64,000 bases of DNA from CAYQUC01 sp964420605 (GCA_964420605.1 CAYQUC010000005.1:1-64000), one strand, 5' to 3'. Counted from the stretch's first letter, positions 1 through 8,702 are shown. The notes: generated by a model from the sequence alone, not told the origin. Made by a program: numbers and translations.

Positions 1-136
1 TTACTTTTTCTAACGATGCCTTAGTGGTATTCTTTTTAAGTGACTCAGTAGTAAGACGTTTCACGCTTATTACGGTATAATCTACTCCTTGATTATTTCC
101 AACATTAATTCTAGAAATAGATACAATAATGTAACC
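1..136 (-). other. open frame running off the left edge, possible gene start
   Basis: On the minus strand one frame stays open from just after a TGA (137-139) to the window edge, about 45 codons, and reads like ordinary protein with a basic, Thr/Ser-rich end. It has no ATG; the first usual start codon is a GTG at 62-64. It could be the beginning of a gene lying to the left, or a decayed remnant. I do not recognise it. Confidence 0.2.
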
Positions 137-154
137 TCATAAAAATATTCTGAT

Positions 155-808
155 ATGAAACATATAATAAAAATCATTGCTATATTTATTGTGATTTTCA
201 GCCTTATTTTTTTACTTATTAAATTCACAGGCGTATTGACTCTGACTCAAATTGAAGGCTGGCTGATTCAAGCTAAAGCGTTATCCCCGTTTTATGTGGG
301 TCTTATAATTGCTTTATTGCTCTTTGCTGATTTGTTTATTACTGTCCCAACCTTAACGGTAATCAGTTTATCAGGATACTTTCTCGGACATAGTTATGGT
401 GCGTTAGCTGCGTTTATCGGTATCATGTCTGCAGGAATAACTGGATATGTTTTAAGTCGATACTTTGGCGATGCCATGCTTGGTATTTTTGTAAAAAACG
501 AAATGGAACGTAATGAAGTTATTACTAGTTTTCAACAACACGGTTTTGTGATGATATTATTAGCGAGAGCTTTACCGATGTTGCCCGAGACAACAGCATG
601 TCTTTCTGGCATGACACGAATGTCATTTAATAAATTTTTGGTGGCTTGGATGATCAGCTCGGTGCCTTATATACTTGTTGCTTCCTATGCGGGTTCCATT
701 AGTTCAATTAACGATCCCACGCCGGCTATCTTCACTGCTATTGGTCTTTCTATTTTATTATGGGGTTGCTGGTTGTTTTATTATCGAAAAATTAAAATAA
801 CCAAATAA
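155..808 (+). CDS. DedA/TVP38 (VTT domain) integral membrane protein
   Basis: This 217-aa protein is almost wholly hydrophobic. A membrane segment lies near residues 5-23, and others lie around 46-64, 66-78, 84-104, 130-145, 162-182 and 190-210. The centre carries the VTT (SNARE-associated/DedA) pattern: a Gly-rich segment at about 74-98 (GYFLGHSYGALAAFIG) and the conserved Arg and Pro of LARALPMLPE at 138 and 141, followed by a Gly-Met near 152. Members of this superfamily are inner-membrane lipid scramblases or flippases, some handling undecaprenyl phosphate. The exact substrate cannot be read here. The start ATG lacks a good Shine-Dalgarno. It is a monocistronic gene between an uncertain left-edge frame and a pseudogene. 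Confidence 0.85.
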   Translation: MKHIIKIIAIFIVIFSLIFLLIKFTGVLTLTQIEGWLIQAKALSPFYVGLIIALLLFADLFITVPTLTVISLSGYFLGHSYGALAAFIGIMSAGITGYVLSRYFGDAMLGIFVKNEMERNEVITSFQQHGFVMILLARALPMLPETTACLSGMTRMSFNKFLVAWMISSVPYILVASYAGSISSINDPTPAIFTAIGLSILLWGCWLFYYRKIKITK

Positions 809-817
809 AATAATTAC

Positions 818-1121
818 TTAGCTGCTTTTACAAAAAAAATCCAGAATAGACCGTTGCATTTCAGGTACCAGCCATCATGCCATCAACTGTTTTACGCCAT
901 TGTTTATAATGCTGTGTTTCTTTGTGTAGTCTAATATCATCTTTAGATTTACATGCTTCATACAACACAAATTGGCACGGATCCTCTTCGAGTTGTATAA
1001 CATCAAACCGAACGTTTCCAGCTTATTTTACTGAACCCAAATGATTTAATTCTGTTGCTATTATAAAAGCGTCAATATTTTCTTTTTTTACATGAACTTT
1101 AACAATTGTAACTGCCACCAT
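818..1121 (-). pseudogene. antibiotic-biosynthesis monooxygenase (ABM/YgiN-like) pseudogene
   Basis: An ATG at 1119-1121, preceded by AAGAGGT, opens a frame that begins like ABM-fold proteins (VTIVKVHVKKENIDAF). It stops at codon 33 (TAA, 1023-1025) where the family normally has a Glu. Without changing frame the text continues as AGNVRFDVIQLEEDPCQFVL and ends in the typical HYKQWRKTVDGMM. A second stop (861-863) is avoided only by a one-base frameshift near 866-870, after which VPEMQRSILDFF reads to a stop at 818. One nonsense mutation plus one frameshift in about 100 codons indicates a dead gene, although two assembly errors would look the same. Intact relatives are small dimeric quinol or heme-type monooxygenases. 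This fills the gap between the DedA gene and alr. Confidence 0.8.
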
Positions 1122-1145
1122 TTACCTCTTAAATTTAGATATCGA

Positions 1146-2231
1146 TTACTGGTATACAAACTTCACACGCTTACCAACTTGACACAGTAACTCATAGGCT
1201 ATGGTATTTGAATAGTTAGCAATTTCTTCAATTGCTAAATCTGAACCCCATAAAGTAACCGTTGCACCTATTTCAACATTATCTATCAGACGTAGATCAA
1301 TACAAATCATATCCATAGACACTCGGCCAACAATAGTTGTTTTAACGCCATTAACAAGCACGGGTGTTCCTGTTGCAGCATGACGAGGATAACCATCACC
1401 ATAGCCAATGCTGACCACACCAATATTCATATCTTCAGGACAACTCCAATTCCCTGCATAACCAATGCTATCACCTTGTTTATGAAAATTAATGGCAATT
1501 AACCGCGACTCTAAGGTCATCACGGTTTGTAATTGTTGTTGTACTTTATAATTCTTACTAAACGGTGATACGCCATAAAGCATAATTCCAGCACGAACCC
1601 AGTCATAATGAGACTCTTGCCAGGCGAGCAAGCCCGCAGAATTGGCAATTGATTTTTTGTAATTATGAGATTTTACAAGTTGATTAAATAAAGTTAGTTG
1701 CTGTGCTGTTTTCTGATCCGTTGGATCATCTGCATTTGCAAAATGGCTCATTAAAATAATATTGAAATTATTTTTTAAAATTTTTTCTAATCGATTTAAT
1801 GGCTTTATGAAGTTATCGCTAGAAAATCCTAAACGACCCATGCCTGTATCAATCTTAAACCAAAAATTAATTTCTGAAGAAAAGTGTAGACTATTGGTGT
1901 TATCCAAAATATCCAGTTGCGAACTAGAATGGATCACGGCTTGTAAATTGTATTGTTGAAATAGCGACAATTCATCTTGAGTTAAAAAACCTTGTAAGAC
2001 GATTATGGGCTTATCCGGATGATTTTTTCGAACTGTAATGGCTTCGTCAATGGTTGCCACCGCAAACACATCAGCAGCGACTAATGATTTTGCAGTTTCG
2101 GTAATACCATGCCCATAACCATTGGATTTAATAACGGCTATGACTTTACTATGTGAGGCGATTTTTTTTGCTAGAGATAAGTTATGTTGCAGTGCGGCAC
2201 AATTAATTAATGCTCGCGAGCTCCAACTCAT
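1146..2231 (-). CDS. alr: alanine racemase
   Basis: This 361-aa cytoplasmic PLP enzyme interconverts L- and D-alanine and supplies D-Ala for peptidoglycan. The PLP-binding lysine is K35 in VIKSNGYGHG. The second catalytic base is the Tyr of SIGYAG at 258, and the C-terminal beta domain carries GRVSMDMICID near 302-312. Length matches the family (about 360). The ATG overlaps the stop of dnaB by 4 bp (ATGA), so the two are translationally coupled, the usual dnaB-alr arrangement. It is the last gene of the leftward run. Confidence 0.97.
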   Translation of the reverse strand: MSWSSRALINCAALQHNLSLAKKIASHSKVIAVIKSNGYGHGITETAKSLVAADVFAVATIDEAITVRKNHPDKPIIVLQGFLTQDELSLFQQYNLQAVIHSSSQLDILDNTNSLHFSSEINFWFKIDTGMGRLGFSSDNFIKPLNRLEKILKNNFNIILMSHFANADDPTDQKTAQQLTLFNQLVKSHNYKKSIANSAGLLAWQESHYDWVRAGIMLYGVSPFSKNYKVQQQLQTVMTLESRLIAINFHKQGDSIGYAGNWSCPEDMNIGVVSIGYGDGYPRHAATGTPVLVNGVKTTIVGRVSMDMICIDLRLIDNVEIGATVTLWGSDLAIEEIANYSNTIAYELLCQVGKRVKFVYQ

Positions 2232-3634
2232 GCATAACCTTCATCATAAGAGGTATCATGAATGTAATTTTCAAAACGGGTGAATTGTCCAAGGAATGTT
2301 AATCGCACAGTTCCAATTGGGCCATTTCGTTGCTTGCCAATAATAATCTCGGCGGTGCCTTTATCGGGGGTGTCTTCATTGTACACTTCGTCGCGATAAA
2401 TAAAGACGATTAAATCAGCATCTTGTTCAATAGCACCCGACTCCCGTAAGTCAGACATCACCGGACGTTTATTAGGGCGTTGCTCAAGACTTCGGTTTAA
2501 CTGTGATAATGCAACTACAGGAACTTCAAGCTCTTTAGCTAGGCCCTTTAACATTCGCGAGATCTCAGATATTTCTGTAGCTCTATTTTCACTGCTGCCT
2601 GCAACCTGCATCAATTGTAAATAATCAATCACAATCAAATCTAATGCGCCGTATTCACGTTTTATACGCCTAGCACGTGAACGTAGCTCGGTTGGAGTTA
2701 ATGAGGGAGTATCATCAATAATAATTTGAGATTCATTTAAAATTCCAACAGCCGATGACAAACGTGGCCAATCATCATCGAGTAGCTTACCGGTTCTCAT
2801 ACGATGCGCATCAATTCTGCCTAAGGATGATATCATCCGCATAGTTAACTGCTCACCCGGCATTTCCATACTGAAAATGGCGACTGTGGATTTATTGGCT
2901 ATTGCGGCATGTTCAGCAATGTTCACCGCAAATGTGGTTTTTCCCATTGAAGGTCGACCTGCGATGATAACCAAATCTGATTTTTGTAAGCCTGATGTTA
3001 ATTCATCAAAATCGGTGTAACCGGTTGGTGTTCCAGTAAAAGGATTATCTTGTTGGAATAAGGTATCAATTCTATTTAATGCACCGGTTAAAAGTTCTTT
3101 TATATTTTTATAACCTTTTTTACCACGTGAGTTTTGCTCCGTGATTTCAAAAACTAATTTTTCAGCTTGATCTAATAATTCATGCGCTTGACGGCCTTCA
3201 GGGTTGTAAGCCGAACTACCAATTTGAGTGGAAACACTAATGAGTTGCCGCATCACTGATCGTTCACGAACAATCTTGGCATAAGATTCAATGTTTGCTG
3301 CGGTCGGTGTGTTTTTGGCAAGTGAACCAATATAACTTAAACCACCGGCATTTTCTAACTCTGCGTTTTTATCCAACCATTCGGATAATGTAACAACATC
3401 AGCCGGATCATTTTCATTTGATAATGCGGCAATAGCTCGAAATATTAAACGATGATCACGCCGATAAAAATCTTCTTCAATTACCTTATCAGCTACTTTA
3501 TCCCAGGTTGCATTATCTAACATTAAGCCACCTAGAACTGCTTGTTCGGCTTCTATTGACTGTGGTGGTAAATTGACGCTTTCACCTGAAATAGTGATGT
3601 TACTTGATGATTCTTGGTAAGCAAGCTCTTGCAT
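2228..3634 (-). CDS. dnaB: replicative DNA helicase DnaB
   Basis: This 468-aa ring helicase unwinds the replication fork and recruits primase. The N-terminal DnaB domain spans about residues 20-125, a linker follows, and the RecA-like motor starts near 190. Walker A is GRPSMGKTT at about 226-234 and Walker B is LIVIDYLQLM. The conserved SQLNRSLEQRPNKRPVMSDL region is present, carrying the arginine-rich loop. Length equals that of E. coli (471 aa) and no intein interrupts it. It lies downstream of rplI on the same strand, separated by 218 bp containing a strong hairpin, and overlaps alr. Confidence 0.97.
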   Translation of the reverse strand: MQELAYQESSSNITISGESVNLPPQSIEAEQAVLGGLMLDNATWDKVADKVIEEDFYRRDHRLIFRAIAALSNENDPADVVTLSEWLDKNAELENAGGLSYIGSLAKNTPTAANIESYAKIVRERSVMRQLISVSTQIGSSAYNPEGRQAHELLDQAEKLVFEITEQNSRGKKGYKNIKELLTGALNRIDTLFQQDNPFTGTPTGYTDFDELTSGLQKSDLVIIAGRPSMGKTTFAVNIAEHAAIANKSTVAIFSMEMPGEQLTMRMISSLGRIDAHRMRTGKLLDDDWPRLSSAVGILNESQIIIDDTPSLTPTELRSRARRIKREYGALDLIVIDYLQLMQVAGSSENRATEISEISRMLKGLAKELEVPVVALSQLNRSLEQRPNKRPVMSDLRESGAIEQDADLIVFIYRDEVYNEDTPDKGTAEIIIGKQRNGPIGTVRLTFLGQFTRFENYIHDTSYDEGYA

Positions 3635-3798
3635 TGTATAAGCCTTGAATGCCTTTATATTAAGTGTTATTTAAGCCGGCATGCATAGTTTGCATGGGAT
3701 AATCAGGATAGCAAGGGTCGAAGTTAAAGCCTAGATCTTTTCGACAATTACGCAAAATATATATTTTGAATTAACTTGACAATTAACAAAATGGAGAC

Positions 3799-3829
3799 AC
3801 GATACATAAGCACTGGTCTTATGTATCGT
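3799..3829 (-). terminator. hairpin terminator after rplI
   Basis: A perfect 12-bp inverted repeat (ACGATACATAAG / CTTATGTATCGT) with a 7-nt loop lies 24 bp beyond the rplI stop codon. On the plus strand it is followed by TTATTTT; in the rplI direction the T-tract is weaker. It most likely ends the rpsF-rpsR-rplI transcript, so dnaB-alr would need its own promoter or read-through. Confidence 0.65.
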
Positions 3830-3852
3830 TATTTTAGAACTTATTTAAATAC

Positions 3853-4305
3853 TTATTCGTCTACTTCAACATTCACAGTAACCGTTATTGCAACATCACT
3901 GTGTAATAAAATATCAATGTTGTATTCACCGATTACTCGAATTGGACCTTCAGGCATGGTTACTTCACGTTTTTCAATAGCAACGCCTTTTTCAGTGATT
4001 ATGCTAGCAATGTCACTTGGCGCAACAGAACCAAACAATTTACCTTCATCACCCGCTTTACTTTTGATTAAAATAACACCTAATGCTTGAATTTCTTCTA
4101 AACGTTTATTAGCTGCAGTTAACTTTGCATTTGCTGCTTTCTCTAACTCGGCACGTTGCGCTTCAAATTTTTCAAGATTCGCTTTAGTTGCCGCTACAGC
4201 TTTACCATAAGGCATTAAATAATTACGGCCATATCCAGCACGAACTGAAACTTTTTCGCCTAAATCGCCTAAATTTGTTACTTTTTCAAGAAGGATAACG
4301 TCCAT
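3853..4305 (-). CDS. rplI: 50S ribosomal protein L9
   Basis: This 150-aa L9 protein binds 23S rRNA near the L1 stalk base. The N-terminal domain begins MDVILLEKVTNLGDLGEKV and carries the conserved GYGRNYLMPYGKA loop. A long central helix (about 40-75) leads to the C-terminal domain containing LFGSVAPSDIA. Length is that of E. coli L9 (149 aa). An AGGAATTTAAG stretch precedes the ATG. It is the third gene of the rpsF-rpsR-rplI ribosomal operon. Confidence 0.97.
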   Translation of the reverse strand: MDVILLEKVTNLGDLGEKVSVRAGYGRNYLMPYGKAVAATKANLEKFEAQRAELEKAANAKLTAANKRLEEIQALGVILIKSKAGDEGKLFGSVAPSDIASIITEKGVAIEKREVTMPEGPIRVIGEYNIDILLHSDVAITVTVNVEVDE

Positions 4306-4324
4306 CTTAAATTCCTCATTTTAG

Positions 4325-4351
4325 TGTTTATAAATACAAAATTTATAAACA
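4325..4351 (-). other. inverted repeat in the rpsR-rplI spacer
   Basis: A perfect 11-bp inverted repeat (TGTTTATAAAT / ATTTATAAACA) with a 5-nt loop lies just upstream of the rplI Shine-Dalgarno. It is AT-only apart from its ends and has no T-run. It may modulate rplI translation or be an RNA-processing site; no function can be assigned from sequence alone. Confidence 0.4.
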
Positions 4352-4411
4352 ATTCATCTTATATGTTTTTACTCTTAATCACCCAGATTCCACACCTGGT
4401 TTCGATTTTAC

Positions 4412-4639
4412 TTAATCGTGTGAATCAGAATAAGGCAATAATGAAAGATATCTTGCGCGTTTAATCGCGGTTGATAGTTGACGTTGGTATTTCGCCTTCG
4501 TACCAGTAATTCTACTTGGTACTATCTTTCCACTTTCAGTGACATAGGCTTTCAAAGTTGTTAAGTCTTTGAAATCAATTTCTTTAATGCCTTCAGCCGT
4601 AAAACGACAATATTTTCTACGTTTAAAATAACGTGACAT
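4412..4639 (-). CDS. rpsR: 30S ribosomal protein S18
   Basis: This 75-aa S18 protein partners S6 on the 30S platform. The basic N-terminus (SRYFKRRKYCRF) and the signature region RITGTKAKYQRQLSTAIKRA are typical, and the length matches E. coli (75 aa). A GAGGATAAAGAT stretch precedes the ATG. It lies 55 bp after rpsF. No priB lies between them, unlike enterobacteria, and the space is too short for one. Confidence 0.97.
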   Translation of the reverse strand: MSRYFKRRKYCRFTAEGIKEIDFKDLTTLKAYVTESGKIVPSRITGTKAKYQRQLSTAIKRARYLSLLPYSDSHD

Positions 4640-4694
4640 ATCTTTATCCTCTATCTCGATTTATTGTTATCAAGAATTAATTGTTGATCAGTAG

Positions 4695-5180
4695 TTACGC
4701 TTCAGCTGCTGCTTCACCAGAATTGTTATCAGTGCTAGTAGCTTCAGGTGCTGGAGCAGGAACTGGTGCTTCAGGTGCTGCTGCTGTAGTTGTTTCGCTT
4801 GGTTTACTTGAACGTTCGGATCTATCTGATCGGTCTGATCTATCATGACGCTCTTCTTTTTCGTCTTTCTTAACTAGAAATGAAGGTTCGGTAATTGCTT
4901 CATTACGACGAATAACCATATGGCGGATAACGGCATCATTAAAGCGAAATGCGCCAACAATTTCATCCATAGTCTCTTGACTACATTCAATATTCAGCAT
5001 CACATAATGTGCTTTATGGATTTTTTGGATAGGATAAGCTAATTGACGGCGGCCCCAATCTTCAAATCGGTGAATCTTACCATTTGCAGATTCGATTGTT
5101 GAACGATAACGTTCGACCATTCCTTCAACTTGTTCACTCTGATCAGGGTGGACCAGAAACACAATTTCGTAGTGTCGCAT
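4695..5180 (-). CDS. rpsF: 30S ribosomal protein S6 with long acidic/Ala-Pro tail
   Basis: This is S6 of 161 aa. I start it at the ATG at 5180 (MRHYEIVFLVHPDQSEQ), which follows AAGGAGCATT. A further in-frame upstream start would add eight residues not found in the family. Residues 1-95 form the S6 fold (GKIHRFEDWGRRQLAYPIQK, then HYVMLNIECS). From about residue 104 a non-globular tail of some 55 residues follows: KEERHD, then repeated R-S-D/E-R-S, then an Ala/Pro/Glu/Thr-rich end. E. coli S6 also has a C-terminal tail, which RimK extends with glutamates, but this one is longer and different in composition. S6 binds S18 and 16S rRNA. Confidence 0.96.
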   Translation of the reverse strand: MRHYEIVFLVHPDQSEQVEGMVERYRSTIESANGKIHRFEDWGRRQLAYPIQKIHKAHYVMLNIECSQETMDEIVGAFRFNDAVIRHMVIRRNEAITEPSFLVKKDEKEERHDRSDRSDRSERSSKPSETTTAAAPEAPVPAPAPEATSTDNNSGEAAAEA

Positions 5181-5237
5181 AATGCTCCTTACGGGTTTTG
5201 CCAATGTTATATGACAAGGAGTTAATTGGAATTTTCA

Positions 5238-5255
5238 ATCCTTGCTGCCAAGGAT
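5238..5255 (-). other. hairpin in the rpsF leader
   Basis: The 5' leader of rpsF contains a 6-bp stem (ATCCTT / AAGGAT) around a 6-nt loop, about 60 nt upstream of the start codon and inside the predicted transcript. S6:S18 complexes are known to autoregulate this operon through a leader RNA in many bacteria. I did not confirm that consensus here, so the role is a guess. Confidence 0.35.
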
Positions 5256-5280
5256 AACCAATGATAATTAGTGACCGCAA

Positions 5281-5309
5281 ATTATACGGACTATTTCAGA
5301 GTTTTACAA
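5281..5309 (-). promoter_or_regulatory. sigma-70 promoter of the rpsF operon
   Basis: Read on the minus strand, TTGTAA is separated by 17 bp from a perfect TATAAT, about 100 bp upstream of the rpsF start. The strength and position fit the main promoter of rpsF-rpsR-rplI. Confidence 0.7.
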
Positions 5310-5392
5310 GATTGTTTAAACGGCTAGGAACTCAAATATGAAGAAAATACTATGGCAAATTTTGATAAAAATAGCTTTAATATTAAAGAATA

Positions 5393-6157
5393 TTATACGA
5401 CTTTACTTAAAACCCGCTGCCGAACCACTTCATACATACAAATTCCGGCTGCAACCGAGATATTCAAGCTAGAGACACTACCTGACATCGGCAAACTCAT
5501 TAATGCATCACAATGTTCTCGCGTTAAGCGACGCAGGCCAGAGCCCTCTGCCCCCATCACAATTGCAACAGCACCTTTAAAGTCGGTATCAAATACGGAT
5601 GAGTGCGCTTGTGAGTCTGTGCCAAACAGCCAGATTCCTGACTTTTTTAGCATTTCCATAGTACGAACTAAATTGGTAACTTGGTATAGTGGCAGTGATT
5701 CAACAGCTCCACTGGCTACTTTGCGCACAGTTGCTGTTAAAGTACACGATTTGTCTTTTGGAATTATGACACCGTGAACTCCCGCAGCATCGGCACTACG
5801 TAAACAAGCACCTAGGTTATGCGGATCTTGAATACCATCTAATATTAATAAAAAAGCCGGCTCAATGAGTTTGCTCAACATCGATTCAAGCGATTTTTCA
5901 TTTAATGTGGTGGTCGCCCTGGATAACGCGACAAAACCTTGATGCTTGGCATTGCTGGTTTTTTCATCCAGTAGTTCGCGTTTTATTCGTTTAGCCGATA
6001 GCCCTGATTGTCTTGCTAAATCAACCACATCCTTGGCACGTTCATCATGGCGCGCGGCATCGACCCATAACTCAACGATCGTTTCAGGCTCATGCTTTAG
6101 TACCGATAAAATAGCATGATGGCCATAAATTATATTACCTTTATTTGTTTTCGACAT
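5393..6157 (-). CDS. rlmB: 23S rRNA Gm2251 2'-O-methyltransferase RlmB
   Basis: This 254-aa SPOUT (SpoU/TrmH) enzyme methylates the 2'-O of G2251 in the P-loop of 23S rRNA. The N-terminal substrate-binding domain (GHHAILSVLKHEPETIVELW) spans about 1-75. The knotted catalytic domain has motif 1 NLGACLRSADAAGVHG, motif 2 VMGAEGSGL and motif 3 LPMSGSVSSLNISVAAGI. It follows rnr by 17 bp on the same strand, as in E. coli and Pseudomonas, so co-transcription is likely. Confidence 0.96.
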   Translation of the reverse strand: MSKTNKGNIIYGHHAILSVLKHEPETIVELWVDAARHDERAKDVVDLARQSGLSAKRIKRELLDEKTSNAKHQGFVALSRATTTLNEKSLESMLSKLIEPAFLLILDGIQDPHNLGACLRSADAAGVHGVIIPKDKSCTLTATVRKVASGAVESLPLYQVTNLVRTMEMLKKSGIWLFGTDSQAHSSVFDTDFKGAVAIVMGAEGSGLRRLTREHCDALMSLPMSGSVSSLNISVAAGICMYEVVRQRVLSKVV

Positions 6158-6174
6158 GATTAAAACATTAAAAC

Positions 6175-8463
6175 TTATTTGCGTTTACGATTTTTATTTC
6201 GTTTTTGTTTATTATTTTTTGGATTATTTTTCTTTTTATCTTTTAAGCGCGTCCGAGAATCTGGTAATTCATCTTTGTCGACTAACTCAAAATCAATTTG
6301 ACGCTCAGCAAGATTAACTCGAACTACCCGTATCTGAACTTTATCGGCAAGGCGGAAAATACGGTTACTGTGTTCACCAATCATACGATGGTGTACTGAA
6401 TCAAATTTGTAATAATCATTCCCAAGTGCCGTAACGTGCACTAATCCTTCAACAAAAATATCTTCTAACTCAACAAACAATCCAAAACCAGTAACCCCAG
6501 TTATAATACCGGTGAACTCTTCATCCACATGATCTTGCATGAACTCACATTTTAACCAGTCAACAACATCCCAGGATGCCTCGTCGGCTTTACGCTCAGC
6601 TGCAGAACATTGCATTCCAATTTCATGCATCTGTAAAGTGCTAAGATAATATTTTTCAGGTTTTTTACCTGCCACACTGTGTTTTATTGCTCGATGAACT
6701 AATAAGTCAGGATAACGACGAATCGGTGAGGTAAAATGGGCGTAATTATCAAATGCCAAACCAAAGTGACCAATATTTTTACTGTCATACACAGCTTGCG
6801 ATAAACTACGCAACATCACCGTTTGTATTAAACGTTGATCCACTCGACCAGAAATTGAAGACAATAATTTTGCATAATCGGCTGGTTTCGGATCTGGGCC
6901 TCCAGTTAACTCTAAACCCAATTCTTTTAAAAACGAACGAACATCATTTAATTTATCTTTACCCGGTCCTTTATGATTACGATATAAAGCCGGTATTTTA
7001 TGATTATTTAAAAATCCTGCAGCCGCAACATTAGCAGCCAACATACATTCTTCAATTAAACAATGCGCTTCATTACGGTACACAGGCACAATTTTTTCAA
7101 TCTTACGATTGTCACCAAATTGTATTTTTGTTTCAGTGGTTTCAAAATCGATAGCTCCTCGTGACTGACGAGAGACTTTAAGTACTTTATACAAGTCAAA
7201 TAAGTTATCTAAGTGCGGAATCATAGTTTGATGTTTTGCAATTAGCTCGGCATCTTTATCCACTAAAATTGCTGCAACATCAGTATACGTAAAACGACAA
7301 TGAGAGCGCATTACCGCCTCATAAAATTTATAGTTTGTCATTTCACCATCACGATTAATGTTCATTTCACAAACCATACACAAACGATCAACATCGGGGT
7401 TTAATGAACAAAGACCATTTGATAGCACCTCAGGCAACATTGGAATAACACGCTCAGGAAAATACACCGACGTTCCGCGCTCTTGAGCTTCAGCATTCAA
7501 ACCAGTGCCGGGTTTTACATAGGCTGACACATCGGCAATTGCAACGAGCAACTTCCAGCCATTGTTGCTTGTCTCGCAATAAACAGCATCATCAAAATCA
7601 CGCGCATCTTCACCATCAATGGTAACCAAGGCGGTATTCCGTAAATCAATACGTCCTTTTTTAGCCGATTCAGGGACATGCGCTGTCAAATGTTCGGTTT
7701 CAATTTCAACCATTTGAGACCATTCTTGTCGAAGTCCATGACTGCGAATCGCAACATCAATTTCTAAACCACTATCAAGATGCTCGCCTAATATTTCGAT
7801 CACGCGACCAACAGCTTGACGAAATTTACTCGGAAATTCTAATATTTGTACCACAACTATCTGGCCGTCGATCGCGCCGTAAAGTTGTTCTTCAGGCACA
7901 ATAATATTCTGTGTGTAACGTTTATTATCGGGAGTAACAAAACCGACTCCCGACTCACTATGAGTATAACGCCCTACTATACGAGTTGTTTTTCGTTCAA
8001 CAATTTCAACAACTGCGCCTTCTAAACGTCCTCGTCGATCTTCACCTATAACACGGACAATGACCCGGTCTCCGTGTAGTACCGCACGCATTTCTTTTGC
8101 CGATAAAAATAAATCTTTCTCGCCCTGATCAGGAATTAAAAATCCAAAACCGTCTTTGTGAGCCGAGACAATCCCTTGCTCTAGATCCATTTTATTTAAT
8201 AAGCAATATGCGCCACGACGGTTTCGCATAATTTGCCCATCACGCTCCATCGCTCGAATCCGCCGTCGCAAGGATTCGATATCACGTCGGTTAGTAATGC
8301 CCAGCATATTAATCAAACGATTCATATTGATAGGAACATCGGCTTTTTCGATTTCTTTAATTATATACTCGCGACTCGGAATAGGATGTTCATATTTCTG
8401 TGCTTCTCGGGAAGCATGAGGATCTGAGTTATCTTTTGTGTCTTTTTTTGTACGTTTTACCAT
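6175..8463 (-). CDS. rnr: ribonuclease R
   Basis: This is a 762-aa 3'-5' exoribonuclease that degrades structured RNA. Domains in order are a winged-helix N-terminus (about 20-85), cold-shock domains (about 85-235), the RNB catalytic domain (about 260-590) and an S1 domain (about 640-725). The RNB domain carries the Asp cluster VTIDGEDARDFDDAVY and later SPIRRYPDLLVHR. A Lys/Asn/Arg-rich tail of about 25 residues ends in RNKNRKRK. I prefer the ATG at 8463, preceded by AATAAGG; a GTG five codons upstream (8478) is the alternative. The basic tail is typical of RNase R rather than RNase II. It is co-oriented with rlmB. Confidence 0.96.
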   Translation of the reverse strand: MVKRTKKDTKDNSDPHASREAQKYEHPIPSREYIIKEIEKADVPINMNRLINMLGITNRRDIESLRRRIRAMERDGQIMRNRRGAYCLLNKMDLEQGIVSAHKDGFGFLIPDQGEKDLFLSAKEMRAVLHGDRVIVRVIGEDRRGRLEGAVVEIVERKTTRIVGRYTHSESGVGFVTPDNKRYTQNIIVPEEQLYGAIDGQIVVVQILEFPSKFRQAVGRVIEILGEHLDSGLEIDVAIRSHGLRQEWSQMVEIETEHLTAHVPESAKKGRIDLRNTALVTIDGEDARDFDDAVYCETSNNGWKLLVAIADVSAYVKPGTGLNAEAQERGTSVYFPERVIPMLPEVLSNGLCSLNPDVDRLCMVCEMNINRDGEMTNYKFYEAVMRSHCRFTYTDVAAILVDKDAELIAKHQTMIPHLDNLFDLYKVLKVSRQSRGAIDFETTETKIQFGDNRKIEKIVPVYRNEAHCLIEECMLAANVAAAGFLNNHKIPALYRNHKGPGKDKLNDVRSFLKELGLELTGGPDPKPADYAKLLSSISGRVDQRLIQTVMLRSLSQAVYDSKNIGHFGLAFDNYAHFTSPIRRYPDLLVHRAIKHSVAGKKPEKYYLSTLQMHEIGMQCSAAERKADEASWDVVDWLKCEFMQDHVDEEFTGIITGVTGFGLFVELEDIFVEGLVHVTALGNDYYKFDSVHHRMIGEHSNRIFRLADKVQIRVVRVNLAERQIDFELVDKDELPDSRTRLKDKKKNNPKNNKQKRNKNRKRK

Positions 8464-8496
8464 AGCCTTATTATACACCAGCTAAAAAGTGAACAC

Positions 8497-8515
8497 TGAT
8501 TTATTACATAAATCA
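8497..8515. other. palindrome between rnr and tRNA-Leu
   Basis: TGATTTAT and ATAAATCA flank a 3-bp centre, forming a 19-bp near-perfect dyad 34 bp upstream of the rnr start. It could be an operator for rnr or part of its leader. It resembles no site I can name with confidence. Confidence 0.3.
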
Positions 8516-8536
8516 ACTGCACTATTAAATAGCAAA

Positions 8537-8565
8537 TTGACAAGCTTTCATTGCTTAGCTAAAGT
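8537..8565 (+). promoter_or_regulatory. promoter of tRNA-Leu
   Basis: A consensus -35 TTGACA and a -10 TAAAGT are separated by exactly 17 bp. The predicted start lies about 10 nt before the mature tRNA 5' end. The arrangement is that of a strong stable-RNA promoter. Confidence 0.75.
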
Positions 8566-8582
8566 TCAGACAGAAATTTCAT

Positions 8583-8669
8583 GCCGAGGTGGTGGAATTG
8601 GTAGACACACTAGCTTCAGGTGCTAGTGGGGGCAACCCCGTGGAGGTTCAAGTCCTCTTCTCGGCACCA
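8583..8669 (+). tRNA. tRNA-Leu (anticodon CAG)
   Basis: This is an 87-nt cloverleaf with an encoded CCA end. The acceptor arm GCCGAGG pairs with TCTCGGC (one G-U) and the discriminator base is A. The anticodon stem CTAGC/GCTAG encloses the loop TTCAGGT, giving anticodon CAG, which reads CUG. The long variable arm (GTGGGGGCAACCCCGT) marks a class II leucine tRNA, and the T-loop is GGTTCAAGTCC. It lies between divergent rnr and downstream greB; read-through into greB is possible because no terminator is visible in the 33-bp gap. Confidence 0.97.
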
Positions 8670-8702
8670 TTATAATGATAAATACATAAATAAAATTAAA
8701 CT

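Noticed and set aside
3776..4090. Open frame of 104 codons on the plus strand.
   Set aside because: It lies antisense to rplI, includes the terminator hairpin, and has no protein-like signature; a shadow of the rplI gene.
4640..4694. Possible priB between rpsF and rpsR.
   Set aside because: The space is 55 bp and holds only the rpsR ribosome-binding region.
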